From positions 6,289,501 to 6,353,500 of the forward strand of contig NC_134419.1 of the NCBI RefSeq assembly GCF_030867145.1: a stretch of DNA of 64,000 bases, written 5' to 3'. The stretch is from Opisthocomus hoazin (taxonomy: Eukaryota > Chordata > Aves > Opisthocomiformes > Opisthocomidae). The notes under the pieces were generated by a model that worked only from the letters and a program-made list of their open reading frames with translations, was not told where the DNA came from and did no database searches. The first letter of the stretch is position 1. Each line of letters starts with the position of its first letter. Positions 1 through 11,731 of this stretch are shown here, in pieces. Made by a program: the position numbers and the translations under genes.

Positions 1-59
1 ACCCTCCTCCCTCATTCCGCCCGCCCGGCAGGTGGCGCCCGCCGCCGCGCCGGCGGAAC

Positions 60-295
60 CATAGAGCCCCGGCCTCTCTTGGAGCCGTGATTCCCATTGG
101 TCGTGTCGGCGGGGCGGGGCGGGGCGCGCGGTGGTTCCCGCCGGCTGCTGCGGGGCGCGGGGCGGGCGCGCGCCCTCCTGAGGTGACCGCGTGTGCCCGC
201 GCGTCCGCGTCGGGGTCGGTGCAGGCCCCGGTCCCCACCCCGACCCGCACCCCGGGCCCGGCCACCGCTCCCCCCCCGGGCCCCTGCCCCCCGCC
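60..295 (+). promoter_or_regulatory. PARS2: PARS2 CpG-island promoter and 5' leader
   Basis: Very GC-rich segment immediately upstream of the PARS2 start. An inverted CCAAT box (ATTGG) lies at 96-100 and is followed by overlapping GC boxes at 111-126. No TATA box is seen. The arrangement is that of a housekeeping CpG promoter. The transcription start is inferred to lie between about 110 and 200. A possible splice donor (AG|GTGACC, 181-187) could mark a non-coding first exon, but this is not certain. Confidence 0.6.
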
Positions 296-1708
296 ATGGC
301 GGCCCTGCTGCGGCGCTGGAGCCCGGCGGCGCTGGGCCCCCGGCGGCGGGGCTGCGGGTCCCGGCCCGGCGGCCCGGAGCGGGCGAGGCGGCGGCGGCTG
401 CTGCCTCTGTCGCGGCTTTTCCAGCCCCTCAACCTGCAGGCGGGCAGCGAGGCAGGGGCGGCTGGCGGGGAGCCCTCCTGCCGCAGCCACAGGCTGATGC
501 TGCTCGGGGGGCTCATCCACCCCGCCAGCCCCGGGTGCTACAGCCTCGCGCCGCCCGCCGTCCGCGCCGTGGAGAAGCTCGTCAAGGCGATGGACGAGGA
601 GATGCAGGCCGTGGCGGGGCAGAAGGTGGACGTGCCCAGCCTGAGCTCGGCGGAGCTGTGGCGAGCCAGCGGGCGCTGGGAGGGGATGGGGCCGGAGCTG
701 TTTCGGCTGGCAGACCGGCACGGCAGGGCCTACTGCCTGGGCCCCACGCATGAGGAGGCCGTGACGGAGCTGGTGGCCGCTCAGAGCAACCTGTCCTACA
801 AGCAGCTCCCGCTGCGCCTCTACCAGGTCACCAGGAAGTTTCGGGACGAGCCCAAGCCCCGCTTCGGCTTGCTGCGCAGCCGGGAGTTCTACATGAAGGA
901 CATGTACACCTTCGACGCCTCCGAAGAGGCGGCTCGGCAGACCTATGAGCTGGTGTGCGGCGCCTACCGCAGCCTCTTCGACCGCCTCGGCCTTCCCTTC
1001 GTCAGAGTGCAGGCGGCCACGGGCAGCATCGGCGGCACCGTGTCCCACGAGTTCCAGCTGCCGGCAGACATCGGCGAGGACAGGCTGGTGCTGTGCCCCA
1101 CCGGACATTTTGCAGCCAACGTGGAAACGCTAAACGGGGAGCAAACGTCTTGCCCCACATGTGGGGAAAAACTGACCAAGACCAGAGGGATCGAAGTGGG
1201 GCACACGTTTTATCTGGGCACCAAGTACTCCTCCGTCTTCAACGCTGTCTTCTACTCCGCCGACAACAAGCCCCAGCTGGCAGAAATGGGCTGCTACGGC
1301 CTGGGCGTCACTCGCATCCTGGCAGCCTCCATCGAGGTGCTCTCTACGGAGGACAGCATCCGCTGGCCGAGCCTCATCGCGCCCTACCAGCTCTGCTTGA
1401 TCCCCCCCAAGAGGGGCAGCAAGGAGGAGGAGGAGGGAGCGGCGCTGCTGGAGCGGGTGTACGACGAGCTGGCCGAAGCGCTGCCCCACCTCGACGGCGA
1501 CTCGGTGCTGGATGACAGGACGCAGCTGACCATCGGCAAAAGGCTGAAGGACGCCAACAAGCTGGGTTACCCCTACGTGGTCGTCGCCGGGAAGAGGGTT
1601 TGCGAGGACCCGCCGGTCTTCGAGGTCTGGGATCAGAACGCTGGCCAGGTTTTGTTCCTCACCAAGGAAGGTGTCATTGAGTTGCTGAGTAAAGTGCGAG
1701 TCCCTTAA
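296..1708 (+). CDS. PARS2: Mitochondrial prolyl-tRNA synthetase
   Basis: Class II aminoacyl-tRNA synthetase that charges mitochondrial tRNA-Pro with proline. The whole protein (470 residues; human is about 475) is encoded in one exon. I chose the ATG at 296 because it has a strong Kozak context (CCGCCATGG) and begins an Arg/Ala-rich, acid-poor stretch typical of a mitochondrial targeting peptide; the frame stays open upstream only through a GTG. Class II motif 2 is visible around residues 180-205 (RKFRDE then LLRSREFYMKD). Motif 3 is at about 333-342 (CYGLGVTRIL). The anticodon-binding domain follows from about residue 360, with DDRTQLTIGKRLKDA and GYPYVVVAGKR. A Cys-x-x-Cys pair (SCPTCGEKL) precedes motif 3. 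No frame breaks are present. TTC4 starts 1.7 kb downstream on the same strand. Confidence 0.96.
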   Translation: MAALLRRWSPAALGPRRRGCGSRPGGPERARRRRLLPLSRLFQPLNLQAGSEAGAAGGEPSCRSHRLMLLGGLIHPASPGCYSLAPPAVRAVEKLVKAMDEEMQAVAGQKVDVPSLSSAELWRASGRWEGMGPELFRLADRHGRAYCLGPTHEEAVTELVAAQSNLSYKQLPLRLYQVTRKFRDEPKPRFGLLRSREFYMKDMYTFDASEEAARQTYELVCGAYRSLFDRLGLPFVRVQAATGSIGGTVSHEFQLPADIGEDRLVLCPTGHFAANVETLNGEQTSCPTCGEKLTKTRGIEVGHTFYLGTKYSSVFNAVFYSADNKPQLAEMGCYGLGVTRILAASIEVLSTEDSIRWPSLIAPYQLCLIPPKRGSKEEEEGAALLERVYDELAEALPHLDGDSVLDDRTQLTIGKRLKDANKLGYPYVVVAGKRVCEDPPVFEVWDQNAGQVLFLTKEGVIELLSKVRVP

Positions 1709-2349
1709 AATCCCCATCTCTGATCTCTCATCTTTGCTGCGCTGAGTTTATTGGAACGACCCCAGTTCCTTTATCAAGGGTGTGGAAGCTGTCGGCGATG
1801 GGTCTGGGCGAGCAGAGCCCAATCTGGCTCACGTCAGAGCCGGCCATGGTGTCTCGCAACTGCACCGGGGGCGAGCTGTGGTCAGCCCACATTCCCCCGT
1901 GGGTCCAGGGATGTTTTTCCCACTGGCTGCAGGCCCCGTGACCTGCCTTTGCTGGTGTGTGCGGCCTCCTGCAGCCGTGGGAGCTCTGGCAGGGCCGGGC
2001 CCTCACAGACCGGGCTGGCGACGGCCTCCGTCGAGCGCCCGCAGCAGCAGAGGCTGCAGGAGCGGGGATGGGAGGGCTCCCTCGCCCTTTTAAGGCGCTG
2101 AGTTCTCAGCATGGGGGATTTTCAGAGGAAGGAAGGTGCCATTCCTCCATTTGCATCTTCTCTTTGGAGACACCCAGGTTCCGTGAAGCTTAATCTTGAT
2201 TAAAGCAAAGTGGTGAACTGGAGAGCCATGTTCACCGTAGCGCTGCAGATCTGCGGGAACTGAGGCGAAGAGCGGCGTCGGCCACCCGCGTCCCAGTCCT
2301 GCAGGTCAGTCCAGCTGGCGAGACTTGGGAGGTGACCGCGTGGTTCCAG
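1709..2349 (+). other. PARS2 3' UTR and downstream spacer
   Basis: Non-coding. A candidate poly(A) signal ATTAAA lies at 2199-2204, about 490 nt after the PARS2 stop. Short open frames here show no similarity that I recognise. The CR1 copy begins near the right edge. Confidence 0.5.
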
Positions 2350-2663
2350 GTGGTAGAAGATGGAGAGGGACTTTACACAAGGGTGTGCAGTGATCGGACA
2401 AGGGGGAATGGCTGTAAACTAAAAGAGGGCAGATTTAGATTAGATATTGGGAAGAAATTCTTCACCATGAGGGTGGTGAAACACCGGCCCAGGTTGCCCA
2501 GAGAAGCTGTGGCTGCCCCCTCCCTGGCAGTGTTCAAGGCCAGGTTGGATGGAGCTCTGAGCACCCTGGTCTGGTGGAGGATGTCCCTGCCCATGGCAGG
2601 GGGGTTGGAACCAGATGATCTTCAAGGTCCCTTCCAACCCAGACCATTCTATGATTCTGTGAT
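2350..2663 (+). mobile_element. CR1 LINE 3' fragment (older subfamily)
   Basis: Matches the familiar avian CR1 3' region: a GAAATTCTTCACCATGAGGG-type block, a CCCTGCCCATGGCAGG block, then the terminal TTCTATGATTCTGTGATG octamer repeats at about 2647-2663. It is 5'-truncated and non-coding. It lies between PARS2 and TTC4. Confidence 0.9.
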
Positions 2664-3414
2664 GCTAAGATCTTTGTGAAAAAAATAACCAAGAAACGTG
2701 GCAATCTGGGGACCCGCAAAGCCCGGGCGTGAAAACGTCCAGGCCGTGTTGTTGCTGATGGGGTGCGAGTGGCCCCGTCGCGCGGGGTGCTGGCACCCGC
2801 CCGCACGCGGCCGCTGCGGTGTGGGGCTCGCAGCTCCCCGCCATGCCAGCGGCACCGGCCGGTGCCATCGCCCCCGGGGCCGTCCTGCCCTGGGCAGCGA
2901 GCCCACTGGGGCAGCGCCGGGCTCGGAGATCAGAGGCACCGCAGGGTGTTGTGCGGGGCCCGGCCCGGGGACGCCACCGGGCCCAATGGCCGCTGTCCCG
3001 TGCAGCACCCGCGCCGCCCGCCAGCCCCGGGGCTGGGGCCCGCCCCCGGGGGCGGGGCCTGGGGGTGCCGGGGCGGGGCTTCGGGGTGCTGGGGCCGGGC
3101 CTGAGGCGGTGGGGCGGGGCCAGAGGACTCTGGGGCCAGGAGTGAGGGCGCTGGGGCGGGGCCTGGGGGCGCCAGGGGAGGGCTTGGGAGAGCTGGGGCG
3201 GGGCCTGGAGGCGATGGGGGCCGGGCGTGAGGGGGGCGGGGCGGGGCCTTGGGGTTCTGCGGCCGGGCCTGAGGCGGCGGGGCTGGGCCTGGGGGCGCCG
3301 GGACGGGGCGTGGGGGCGGCGGGGGCCGGGCCTGAGGGTTCTGGGGCCGGGCCTGAGGCGCCGGGGCGGGGCCGCAGGCGCGGGGCGGCCGGGCGGAAGG
3401 CCCGGAGTAGCAGC
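2664..3414 (+). promoter_or_regulatory. TTC4: TTC4 CpG-island promoter region
   Basis: Extremely GC-rich sequence leading into the TTC4 start codon. From about 3047 it consists of a G-rich minisatellite with repeated GC boxes (see the repeat entry). No TATA box is seen. Long open frames on both strands here are a by-product of GC content. Confidence 0.6.
3047..3390. repeat. 21-bp G-rich minisatellite made of GC boxes
   Basis: About 16 imperfect units of about 21 bp, consensus GGGGCGGGGCCTGGGGGCGCC. Many units carry an Sp1-type GGGGCGGGGC core. All G runs are on the plus strand, so the array has strong G-quadruplex potential. It ends about 25 bp before the TTC4 ATG. Confidence 0.8.
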
Positions 3415-6400
3415 ATGGCGGAGGCCGGGCCGGGCGGCAGCGTGCCGCGGTACCGGGGCGCTCTCCACCCCGACAGCTGGGAGGAGGTGAGGCGGCGGGG
3501 CCGGGGCTGCGGGGGGCGGGCCGAGCCGGGCCGGGCCGGGCCGGGCTGAGGTGTGTGTCCGCCCGCAGGAGCTGGAGGCCATCCCCATGTTCATGAAGCG
3601 GTGCCCGGCCGAGATCGACGCGGCGCGGCAGCCCGAGCTGGCCTGTCTGCAGTCCCTGCTCTTCGACGAAGATCAGGGCCCCGCAGGTGGGCGGCGGGGC
3701 GGGCCGGGGGGGGGGTCTGCCCGCCTGCCCCTCGCTCAGGCCCTGCCCCCCCCCTTCCCCTGCAGAGCTGGCCAGGATGTACAAGAACGAAGGGAACGCG
3801 TACTTCGGGGAGAGGGACTACGGGAGAGCCGTGGTCGCCTACACCGAGGGGCTGAAGAAGAAGTGCGAGGACCCGGAGATGAACGCCGTCCTGCTCGCCA
3901 ACCGAGCGGCCGCACAGTTTCACCTGGGTGAGGGGACGTGCGCCGTCCTGCCCCGCACCGGGGCTCGCTCTCCCTCCCCGCTTTGGGCTTGCCTTTACTG
4001 TTTTTGTGATACGGCAGACTAAATAGCTTATTCGTGGGAAAAAGAGACCTCGAGCCGCGAAGGCCTGGCTCACAGCAGAGCACGGCTGCACGCAGGGTTT
4101 GTGCTTCCTTCCGTGCAACGCTCACCTGCTGCTGGAGCCTTGGCTCCGGGAGCGGGTGAAGCCGGTGGCTTTTGGTGCTGAACAGATTCACAGGGTGACT
4201 GGAACCACAGGGGAATGCCCTGGCCCCAAAAATCTGTCGAAGCGACACATTCTGTCGCTCCTTCCGGGCTGTGTCCTCCTCCAGCTACCACCCCTCCTGC
4301 CAACAGCATCCGCGCAGCGGGGAGGGTGCTCTTGGCCTTTTCATGCTGGTGGGTGTTGCAGCTGGCGGGTGCTTTGCTCGCACTTTTGTTACTGACCCCT
4401 TACCTGTCCGATGGATTCCTGCCCTTTCACCTCTTGCTCTTAATTTGCTCTTTCTTCCTCCACTCGCCTCACAGTGACTGCAGCAATAGTGAATTAAGCT
4501 GGTTTGTCACCTCGGGATCTGCTTGGATTTTAAATACAAATGAAAGATTCTGAGCAGTTTTGCTTTCTTCGTAGGTAACTACCGCTCCGCTCTCAATGAT
4601 GCCGTCCAAGCGAAAAAGCTGAAGCCCACCCACCTCAAAGCAATCGTAAGAGGTAAGAGGTAAAGCCCCTGTTACTGTGTGGAGAGCAAGGAATGCTGTT
4701 TCAAAACAGCTTTGCACATGTTAGTTTGACTTTCTGTGCTGTTACTGTTACAAGCCCTGGAACCGACCGTTGTTGGCCGCTGCTGTGTTTCTCTGCCTGT
4801 TTCTGTGTGTCAAGTAACAGTGTTTATAAACTTAAATTACTCACAGTGTGCGTTCATACTTTGTTTCAGGACAGCACTTCTTGCAGAAAATGAAAGCTGT
4901 TGCTGTACCAGATCTCTTCTCCTGTTTTGTTATTGCTGTTTCTCCCTAAAACAGAGCTCTGTGCTTCGCTTTGGGTTTTCAGTCACAACACTGTCTTTCT
5001 GCTCTTTGCTCTTCAGCTGCTGTGTGTGTCCAAGAGGCATTGGACCTGTTTCTGCAGAGCACAGCGTAACTTTCACTGTTTCCACAAATCTAGCTTTTGG
5101 GGTTTGGTTTGTTTTTTTCCCCCCCAGCCTTTCCCACTCCGTGGAAATGCCCACTTTATTTTTCCTTATGAGACAAGCACTGAAATGTTAATGATGATGA
5201 TAAAATTTTGCTTGTAACGGACACTTCTAGCATCATTCTGCTGATTTCCGTGACTAGACGAGCAAGTGATATGAGAGCTGCTGAAATATTTCAGATTTTC
5301 TTCTCAGCCAAAAGATCTGCTGGAAGTCCACGACTGGCCATGACCCCGCAAGAGAATAGCGCGTGCTGCTGTGTGTCCCTCTTCAGAGCACGAGGGCTAA
5401 CGCTGTCTTCATAATCACCACTTTGCGTAGTGGTTGTGTACTGACTCCAATACTGGAAACTGAAAATCTTCATCCTTCCAGGAGCTCTCTGTCACATGGA
5501 GCTAAAGAATTTCTCTGAAGCAATAGCATGGTGTGAGGAGGGCTTGCAAATAGATTCCAAAGAGAAAAAGCTTGTGGAAACGAGAGTCAAAGCGGACAGA
5601 TTAAAGGTAAATATTGAGACAGTCGAGCATCTACGATGCTTGTTGCCTGCTTAGTGTCAAGAAGCACGTTGGGATCCTGGGTTGGAGAGTGCTCCGTGCA
5701 AGTTCCTGCACAGTGTAGTAGCCCCAGACAGAAGGGAGCGGTGGTTCCGCGTAGCGTGTGCTGTTGCGATGAGTTGGGGAAGGAGCTGGCGGGAACCCTT
5801 GGGAGAGCTGAGCGGGTTTCTGCGCTCGTTGGCAGCGTGGAGCGGTGGTGGGCATTGTGTGTGACCGTGGCGCAACCTTTGCTTACATGTAGCGAGCTGA
5901 GGAGCGGGATGCCAGGAAAGCAAAGGTGATGGAGAGGAGAGAACAGTGTCGGAAGGAAACTCTGCTTGCAGCGATAAAGGTGGGTCAGTGAGGGGGGCTG
6001 GTTGTGTGTGGTTTGTTTTGTTGGCGTTTTTTTAAGAGCGCTCTTGTTTGTCTCTAAGAGGTTGTTCTCATACACAGGCTTTTGGGGGCTAGAGCCAAAA
6101 AATTTGCTTAAAACCATGATTCTTCTTAGCTGTGTGGCTCTAGCCTGAGCCCCCAGGCCTGTTTCCATATTTTAGGTAAGAGCTAATGCAGAACACGAAG
6201 CCAGTGTTAGGAGATGGCCTGAGCATCCAAGAGAATGCTCTGGCTGCTGGGCTGTAGCGTCACACTGGCCCAGTGAACCTTGCTTTCTTCGCTGCTGGCG
6301 GGCATCACGTCAGTGGAAGGATAGAAGATAACCATCCAGTAGGGTGGAGGAGAGAATCAATCCCGGATCCTCTCCTTCCTCAGCAAATGTTTGGGCTGTG

Positions 6401-9400
6401 TTAAAATGTTCTGGGCTGTTGCACGAAATCTGATCTCGTATTCTGCAGCTGTCTGTCCAAAGGAAAGGGTGAGCTTTCTGCAGTTCTCCGAAAGAGTGGA
6501 GGTTCTCGGGAGCTGGTGCATGTAGTTACACCCTGAAGTTACGCCTGCTAGGTCCCAAAGAGCAGGATTTCAGATGCATCCCTTTCCCCACGTTTTCTCA
6601 GGCTCCTCTGGATTCCCACCTCTCCTCATCCGTTTCATGAGGAGTCTGGGTGTCTGGCTGAGGTTCTGGATTCTACTGGGAAGGCCAGTCACCCGAGTTT
6701 GACACTGTAGGAAGGCTTTTGATGGCATGTTTAAGAACTGATTTATTAATACAAATGACGTAGTTTGTCCTTTCACTGACTGCTAATTTTTTTGCTCTTA
6801 TTCTTCCCACCATACCCGTTTGGTTTTTGGTTGGGTGTTTTTTAACTTCCTCCCCTCCAGGAGAGAAATATCAAGCTGGTTCTTGAGCCTTCAAATGAAG
6901 AAGAGGAAATATCAGATGGCCTGGCTGAGATATCCCTGGATGGGTTCCACCCTGACAACGCTACGGGGGCAAAGGTGCACTTAGATGCTGATGGCAACTT
7001 GAACTGGCCTGTCCTCTTCCTGTACCCCGAGCACGAGCAGACAGACTTCGTTGCGGCTTTTCATGAGAACTCCAGGTAAACGCACGGTCAGCAGCGTTCT
7101 TGCGTGTAGGAGATGTTTGGGTAGATGAGAACAGACAGCAAGTGAAACGCTGCCATGCTGAGGAAGCAGTTCCATGTTTCTAATCTAGTAGCTGACCCTG
7201 CTTTTGAGCGGCACGTTGCGCTGGGTGACCTCCTGAGGTCGTTTCCAACCAGAGTTACTCTATGATTTGCAAGTGCTGCTTTAAAATATGAGGGCTGAAG
7301 TCTCAACGTTACGTAAATGTGTAGCGCAGAGAAACACATCGTATTTAGCCAGTGTGATTAAAGGGGCTTGCAGTGCAAGCTTGGACCGGTGACCAGTAAT
7401 ACCAGTGACCCATCTGCATGCGTGGGTTTTAGAGGTTCATTGAGGCGCTGTTTCGAAGCGCTCCAAACCTGGGGTCTCGGAAAGAGGATTAATCTTAAAA
7501 ATTATAAAAAGCTTCCGAAGGGGACCTCTTGTAACAGCCAGTGACCCCGTAGTTTTGCTTAGGGCTTACAGCAGGGCTGACTGAGGTGCTGCAGACCTTT
7601 CAGACCAGAAGCAAGTGACGGGCAAGGTGGGAATCCTGCTTTTCTTGATATTGACTTTAGTTTCTGGTCTTGCAATGTTAAATAAACTTGGAATTTGTAA
7701 CTTTTTTTTTGTGCATATTCCCCAGGTCTACCAAGAAGTTTAGGACTTAAAATTGCAGTGCAAGCAGATTAGTAAAGTTGTGGTTGTTACATGGTAGCGT
7801 TCACTACAGCTTTTCATGACCAAAGGAAGTGAAAACGGGTTTGCCACCAGCACTCCTGAAGTACCAAAATAAACAAGCCTCTGACACACAAGCAGATCCT
7901 GGCACTCTGATCTGATGAAGCGTGGCGCTGGTGGGACCGTGTAGCAGGAAAATCAATTTTAGACGAAATGCGGGGTGTTTGTTTTGACATCTTTTTTTCA
8001 GTGTGAAAATGAAAAGTTAAAAATAGTTTGCTGTTGGACTGCTCAAGTTTGAAACCAACAGCAGGAGTTACATCGAGGCCTTGGTCTCATTGGGAAGGCA
8101 GTGAGTTTGAAGGGAAGAAACTATTAGAGATCTAAACTTGCTTTCTGGTGTATTTTCACCATCGTTCAAATGCAACTGTACAAAACGTTGAAGCTGAACA
8201 CTGCACCTAAGCTAACCAAGTCTTTTTTGGCTTTTAGGTTTATTGATCATTTAATGGTGATGTTTGCTGAGTTGCCTCCCTGGGATTTGGAAAGAAAATA
8301 CCTGCCCAGCAATCTTGAGGTGAGAAGTTTGATTTTCCTGCTATTTCAGGATTGTTGTGTTGTGGGTTGGTTTTTTTTTTTCTGGAATGAGAAAATACGC
8401 AGCGTTGAATGTCCGAAAGCAGTGGCATCGTTACCTTTTCACCGTACATGGGTGTGAAATAAGGGTTTGGAGAGCTACATTCACTTCTAAACACAAACAT
8501 TTTCCAGATGCGCTGACATGGACACACAATTCATTAACGAAAACGAAATTTCTTTTGTCTTCCACATATGCTGTATTTGATAGAAGGTATTTATAGATAT
8601 TGCTTACATTCGCGTCTTCATAACGATAATTAAGATTTAGACCATCAAGCTGGTTCGGCTGTTGGGTTTTTTAACCGCGTTGTTGTGAAGTTGCTCAACA
8701 CAAATGAGAAAATGTTATTAAAAAAATAGGCTGTTTGCAGAGCTAACTGGAGGTACTTAAACACTTGATGCCATCAAGACAACATATATCAATTAAGACT
8801 GTAGCAAAGGTGGGGTGCCAGTTGGTTGGGGCTGCAGCAGGTTTGGAGAGTGTTTCTGAAATTGTGCACAGAAGGGTACAGATGTTTATTTTTCATTTTC
8901 CACTTCAGTGTCACGTGCACCAGGCAACAGTGCAGCCCTGACTGCAGTCGGCAGAGATGTCCAAAAGGACAGTGGCTGTGTACTTCACCAGAGTAAAAAC
9001 TTGGATTATAGCTCTGTGTATGTGCAGTCTAAGGCGCTGTTGCTGGATTCAAGTCTCTTAAATCTCTTCTTATTTTATTCAAGTATCTTTAAGCCTGCTC
9101 AGTTTAGCTCATACCATTGCTGCATTTCACCTGTTAAAAAGCAGCCCTTACATTTGGAATGCTTCTCTGTAAAGCGTGGGAATAGCCACTGTGTTTTGCC
9201 TTGCTGCTGCCACTGCCAGCAGAAGCTGAGCTGGTTTGTACAGGGAGGATCTGGGATTTGCGCACAACAGTTCCTACGTTACTGAAGTTAGCGTCTGACA
9301 CAGTCAGTTCAAGGTACAGAAGTTTGATAAACCTCTAGTGTTTATATATATATATCTATATATGGTGTGCTGTTACTGGCCTTTCAACAGCTCAGTAGTT

Positions 9401-10596
9401 TGCTTAGATTAAGTATTTAATAACCCTCCCAATTTTTTTCTCAGCTCTACTTTGAAGATGAGGAAAGAGCAGAAATGCACGAGCTGAACCCGGAGCACAC
9501 GCTGCTACAAGTGCTGCAGCACCAAAGGTGAGGCGGTCCTGTTCACGTCCAGGGAGAGCACGAAGGCAAGAAGTATGAGCTTGGGGCTTGAAGTGCAGTT
9601 TGTTCTCTGATTTAATAGTCCTAACACTTGGTAACTCTTCCCTGATCTAATAATCCTAACTCTTGAAGGTGTAAGGCAGTGCGACTACATGGATTTTGTG
9701 CCTGGCTTTAGCGACTTATGTTTTTTCCCCACCCAAAAAAATGAACAACTCTTTCCAGGACTGGATGGAGATGGGAAGGGGAGTCGGGCTGCACACAAGC
9801 CACAGCACAAAAAGCCACAGCTGTTTCAGATCCCATGTACGAGTAGATGTAGTGCTACTTTCAGAAAATTAAAAAAAGGCAGCAGCATATAAAGAGAACA
9901 TGTTGAAGGTTAACAACGCTCTCGCTGTTACTGATGCTGCGTGAGCAGCCCCCAGCACAGCACGCAGCGCAGTTTCACTCTGAAACCGACTTTGAAGTGT
10001 TGTGCTGGTATTCAGAGAGAAGAATTTGCTGTTTGCTAAGCCAAAAAATTGCTGTCAAGCCCGTGCTATTGACTTGCACCAGCTTGTAGCTGGCTGGAGA
10101 AGGCCTGCTGCGCCGCGCTCGTGGCGTGGTCTGCGGCGTGGGAGCAGAGCTGCGGGCCCACGGCTGCGGGCTGTGCCTGAACTGCCGCTCCGTAAAACTT
10201 GGCAGCGGGCGTGAGCCCTCAGGTTTCAGGCTGTAAGGGCAGCCATGAGAGGAACCTCCTTCCAGAGGGAGAGTAACGGCTGTTTTAGAAGTAGCTGCTG
10301 GGAGAAGAGTTGGTTCATAAACCGCTCCTCCTCGGGTGCGTGTAACCCCGGCCACGAAAGGCTCTGCTGACCAGCGCAAAAGCTCGTCGTCGGCTGCGGG
10401 GAGGTCGGTCTCGATGGAGCTGGGTGGACGTTGCTCGCTTTGCGTGACGCTTGGCCAGCTACAGGGAAGCCAAAGGACTCCTTTTAATCTTCGCAGGTAT
10501 TTTGTAAAGGCTGGGACTCCAACGGTTTTGGCATTTGTAAAGCGTTCTCGTTTCTCTAAGAAGTACTTCTCTGGCAAGAAGGTCCATCGACTGTAA
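3415..10596 (+). CDS. TTC4: Tetratricopeptide repeat protein 4 (Hsp90 co-chaperone)
   Basis: Orthologue of TTC4/yeast Cns1, a TPR co-chaperone that binds Hsp90 and Hsp70. Ten coding exons join in frame at GT-AG sites: 3415-3486, 3569-3686, 3766-3927, 4575-4652, 5482-5606, 5893-5979, 6861-7075, 8238-8319, 9445-9527 and 10497-10596 (1122 nt, 373 residues; human about 387). The N-terminus is about 12 residues shorter than the human one. Visible features: the motif ELACLQSLLFDED near residues 48-60; three TPR helix pairs at about 70-180 (NEGNAYFGERDYGRAV; NRAAAQFHLGNYRSAL; GALCHMELKNFSEAI); a charged helix; an acidic linker (NEEEEISD); and the C-terminal wheel domain with WPVLFLYPEHEQTDF and FIDHLMVMF, ending KKVHRL. 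The ATG has A at -3 and G at +4. Exon boundaries are inferred from frame and homology. Confidence 0.95.
7218..7268 (+). mobile_element. Short degraded CR1 3' end
   Basis: About 50 bp in TTC4 intron 7 resembling the CR1 terminus (a GGTCGTTTCCAACC block followed by CTCTATGATT). Too short and diverged to place in a subfamily. Confidence 0.5.
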
Positions 10597-11731
10597 GGAG
10601 CAGGAGTGAAACAGGAGGAATGCGGTGCAGGAGGCTGCTGCTTGTTACCCCAGCTACAGACTGCGAACTTCTGCCGGAGCAGAAAGACCTCGCACGCTTC
10701 AGGGGAGCGATAATCTTGGCACGCAGGGAAACTTCCAGGAAAGTGGCGCAGGAGAACGAAGGGCTTGCAAGAGGGGTTTATTTGTTTAAAAAGAAATCCA
10801 GCTGGCTCGCAGAAGGTCTCCTCTGTGATAGGCTGCATGTGGTTTTGAAATAAGCCTGAAGCAGTGCCAGACACTGGCTGCAGTTTGAAGCAACGGCAGC
10901 TGGGGATGTTCTTACTTACCTGTGAAAAATGGCTGGTTTCCCTGGAGGGGGGCTGTAGCTGCTGGGGTTTAACAGCAGTGGTCTGGGGAGGTTCCCGCCT
11001 GTTGCCGCGGGCTGGGTGCAGTCAGATTCCTGCCTGCAATTCAGCAGCTGCTGGGTTTTTTTCACCGCTTGGCTCTGCTGCTGGCCAGGGTGAAGCAGAG
11101 CTCGCTGTTCAGAGCAGTGTGTTTTACTGACCCTTTTGCTGCCTTACTGATCGTCCTATATAACCTGGAAATAAATATGTCTCTTTTAAGTAGACTGACT
11201 TCTGCCTAAGAAATGAGACAATAATTCTTCTCGCCTCGTGAAATACTACAAGAGAATAACAAACAGTAATTCTAAACCTGAACGTAACGACCTTACCCAC
11301 CACCCTGCCTGGTAAAGCCAACACACAGGGTCTTCTGCACTTCTGTGTTCGCTTTCAGCATTTAATTAAAAGTAATTCTAAATCTCTCGTTTCTTCTGCA
11401 GTATCTCAGTGACTGCAGAAATACGCTGCAGTTTTAGACACGTCGAATGCACGGGGCGTTAAAAAGCTGTTCAGCCATAAACGCTTCTGCTTAGACCACG
11501 GAGGATTTTTCTCACTCCAGAGCTGGATTCCGACAGCTCTAAAGAAAGAATTTCCGCTGCGCTGTTCCTAAATCTCTGCGCTGTGCACAAAGACAGTAAG
11601 CGCATCTCCAGCTGAGGGTGCTGAAATTTAATCTCCGAAGCTCGGGGTCGCTGGACAAGGCGGCGGGACGGCTCGCTTTCCCCGGAGCGTTGGCTGCATG
11701 CAGCCAGCCCTCGCCCCGCAGCGCCCTGCTC
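10597..11731. other. TTC4 3' UTR and TMEM205-like 3' flank
   Basis: Region between two convergent genes. A candidate TTC4 poly(A) signal AATAAA lies at 11170-11175. On the minus strand a candidate ATTAAA for the TMEM205-like gene lies at 11632-11627, about 100 nt past its stop. No coding exon is recognised. Confidence 0.5.

Noticed and set aside
191-295. N-terminal extension of PARS2 to an upstream in-frame start
   Set aside because: The upstream frame begins with GTG, not ATG, and the Pro-rich sequence lacks similarity. The ATG at 296 has an ideal context and gives the family length.
2649-3594. Long Pro/Ala/Gly-rich open frames on both strands
   Set aside because: They arise from the stop-poor GC minisatellite upstream of TTC4 and show no domain.
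5181-5250. C/D-box snoRNA-like sequence in TTC4 intron 4 (ATGATGA at 5191, CTGA at 5241)
   Set aside because: Terminal stem is weak, there is no clear internal C'/D' pair and the spacing is short; chance match likely.
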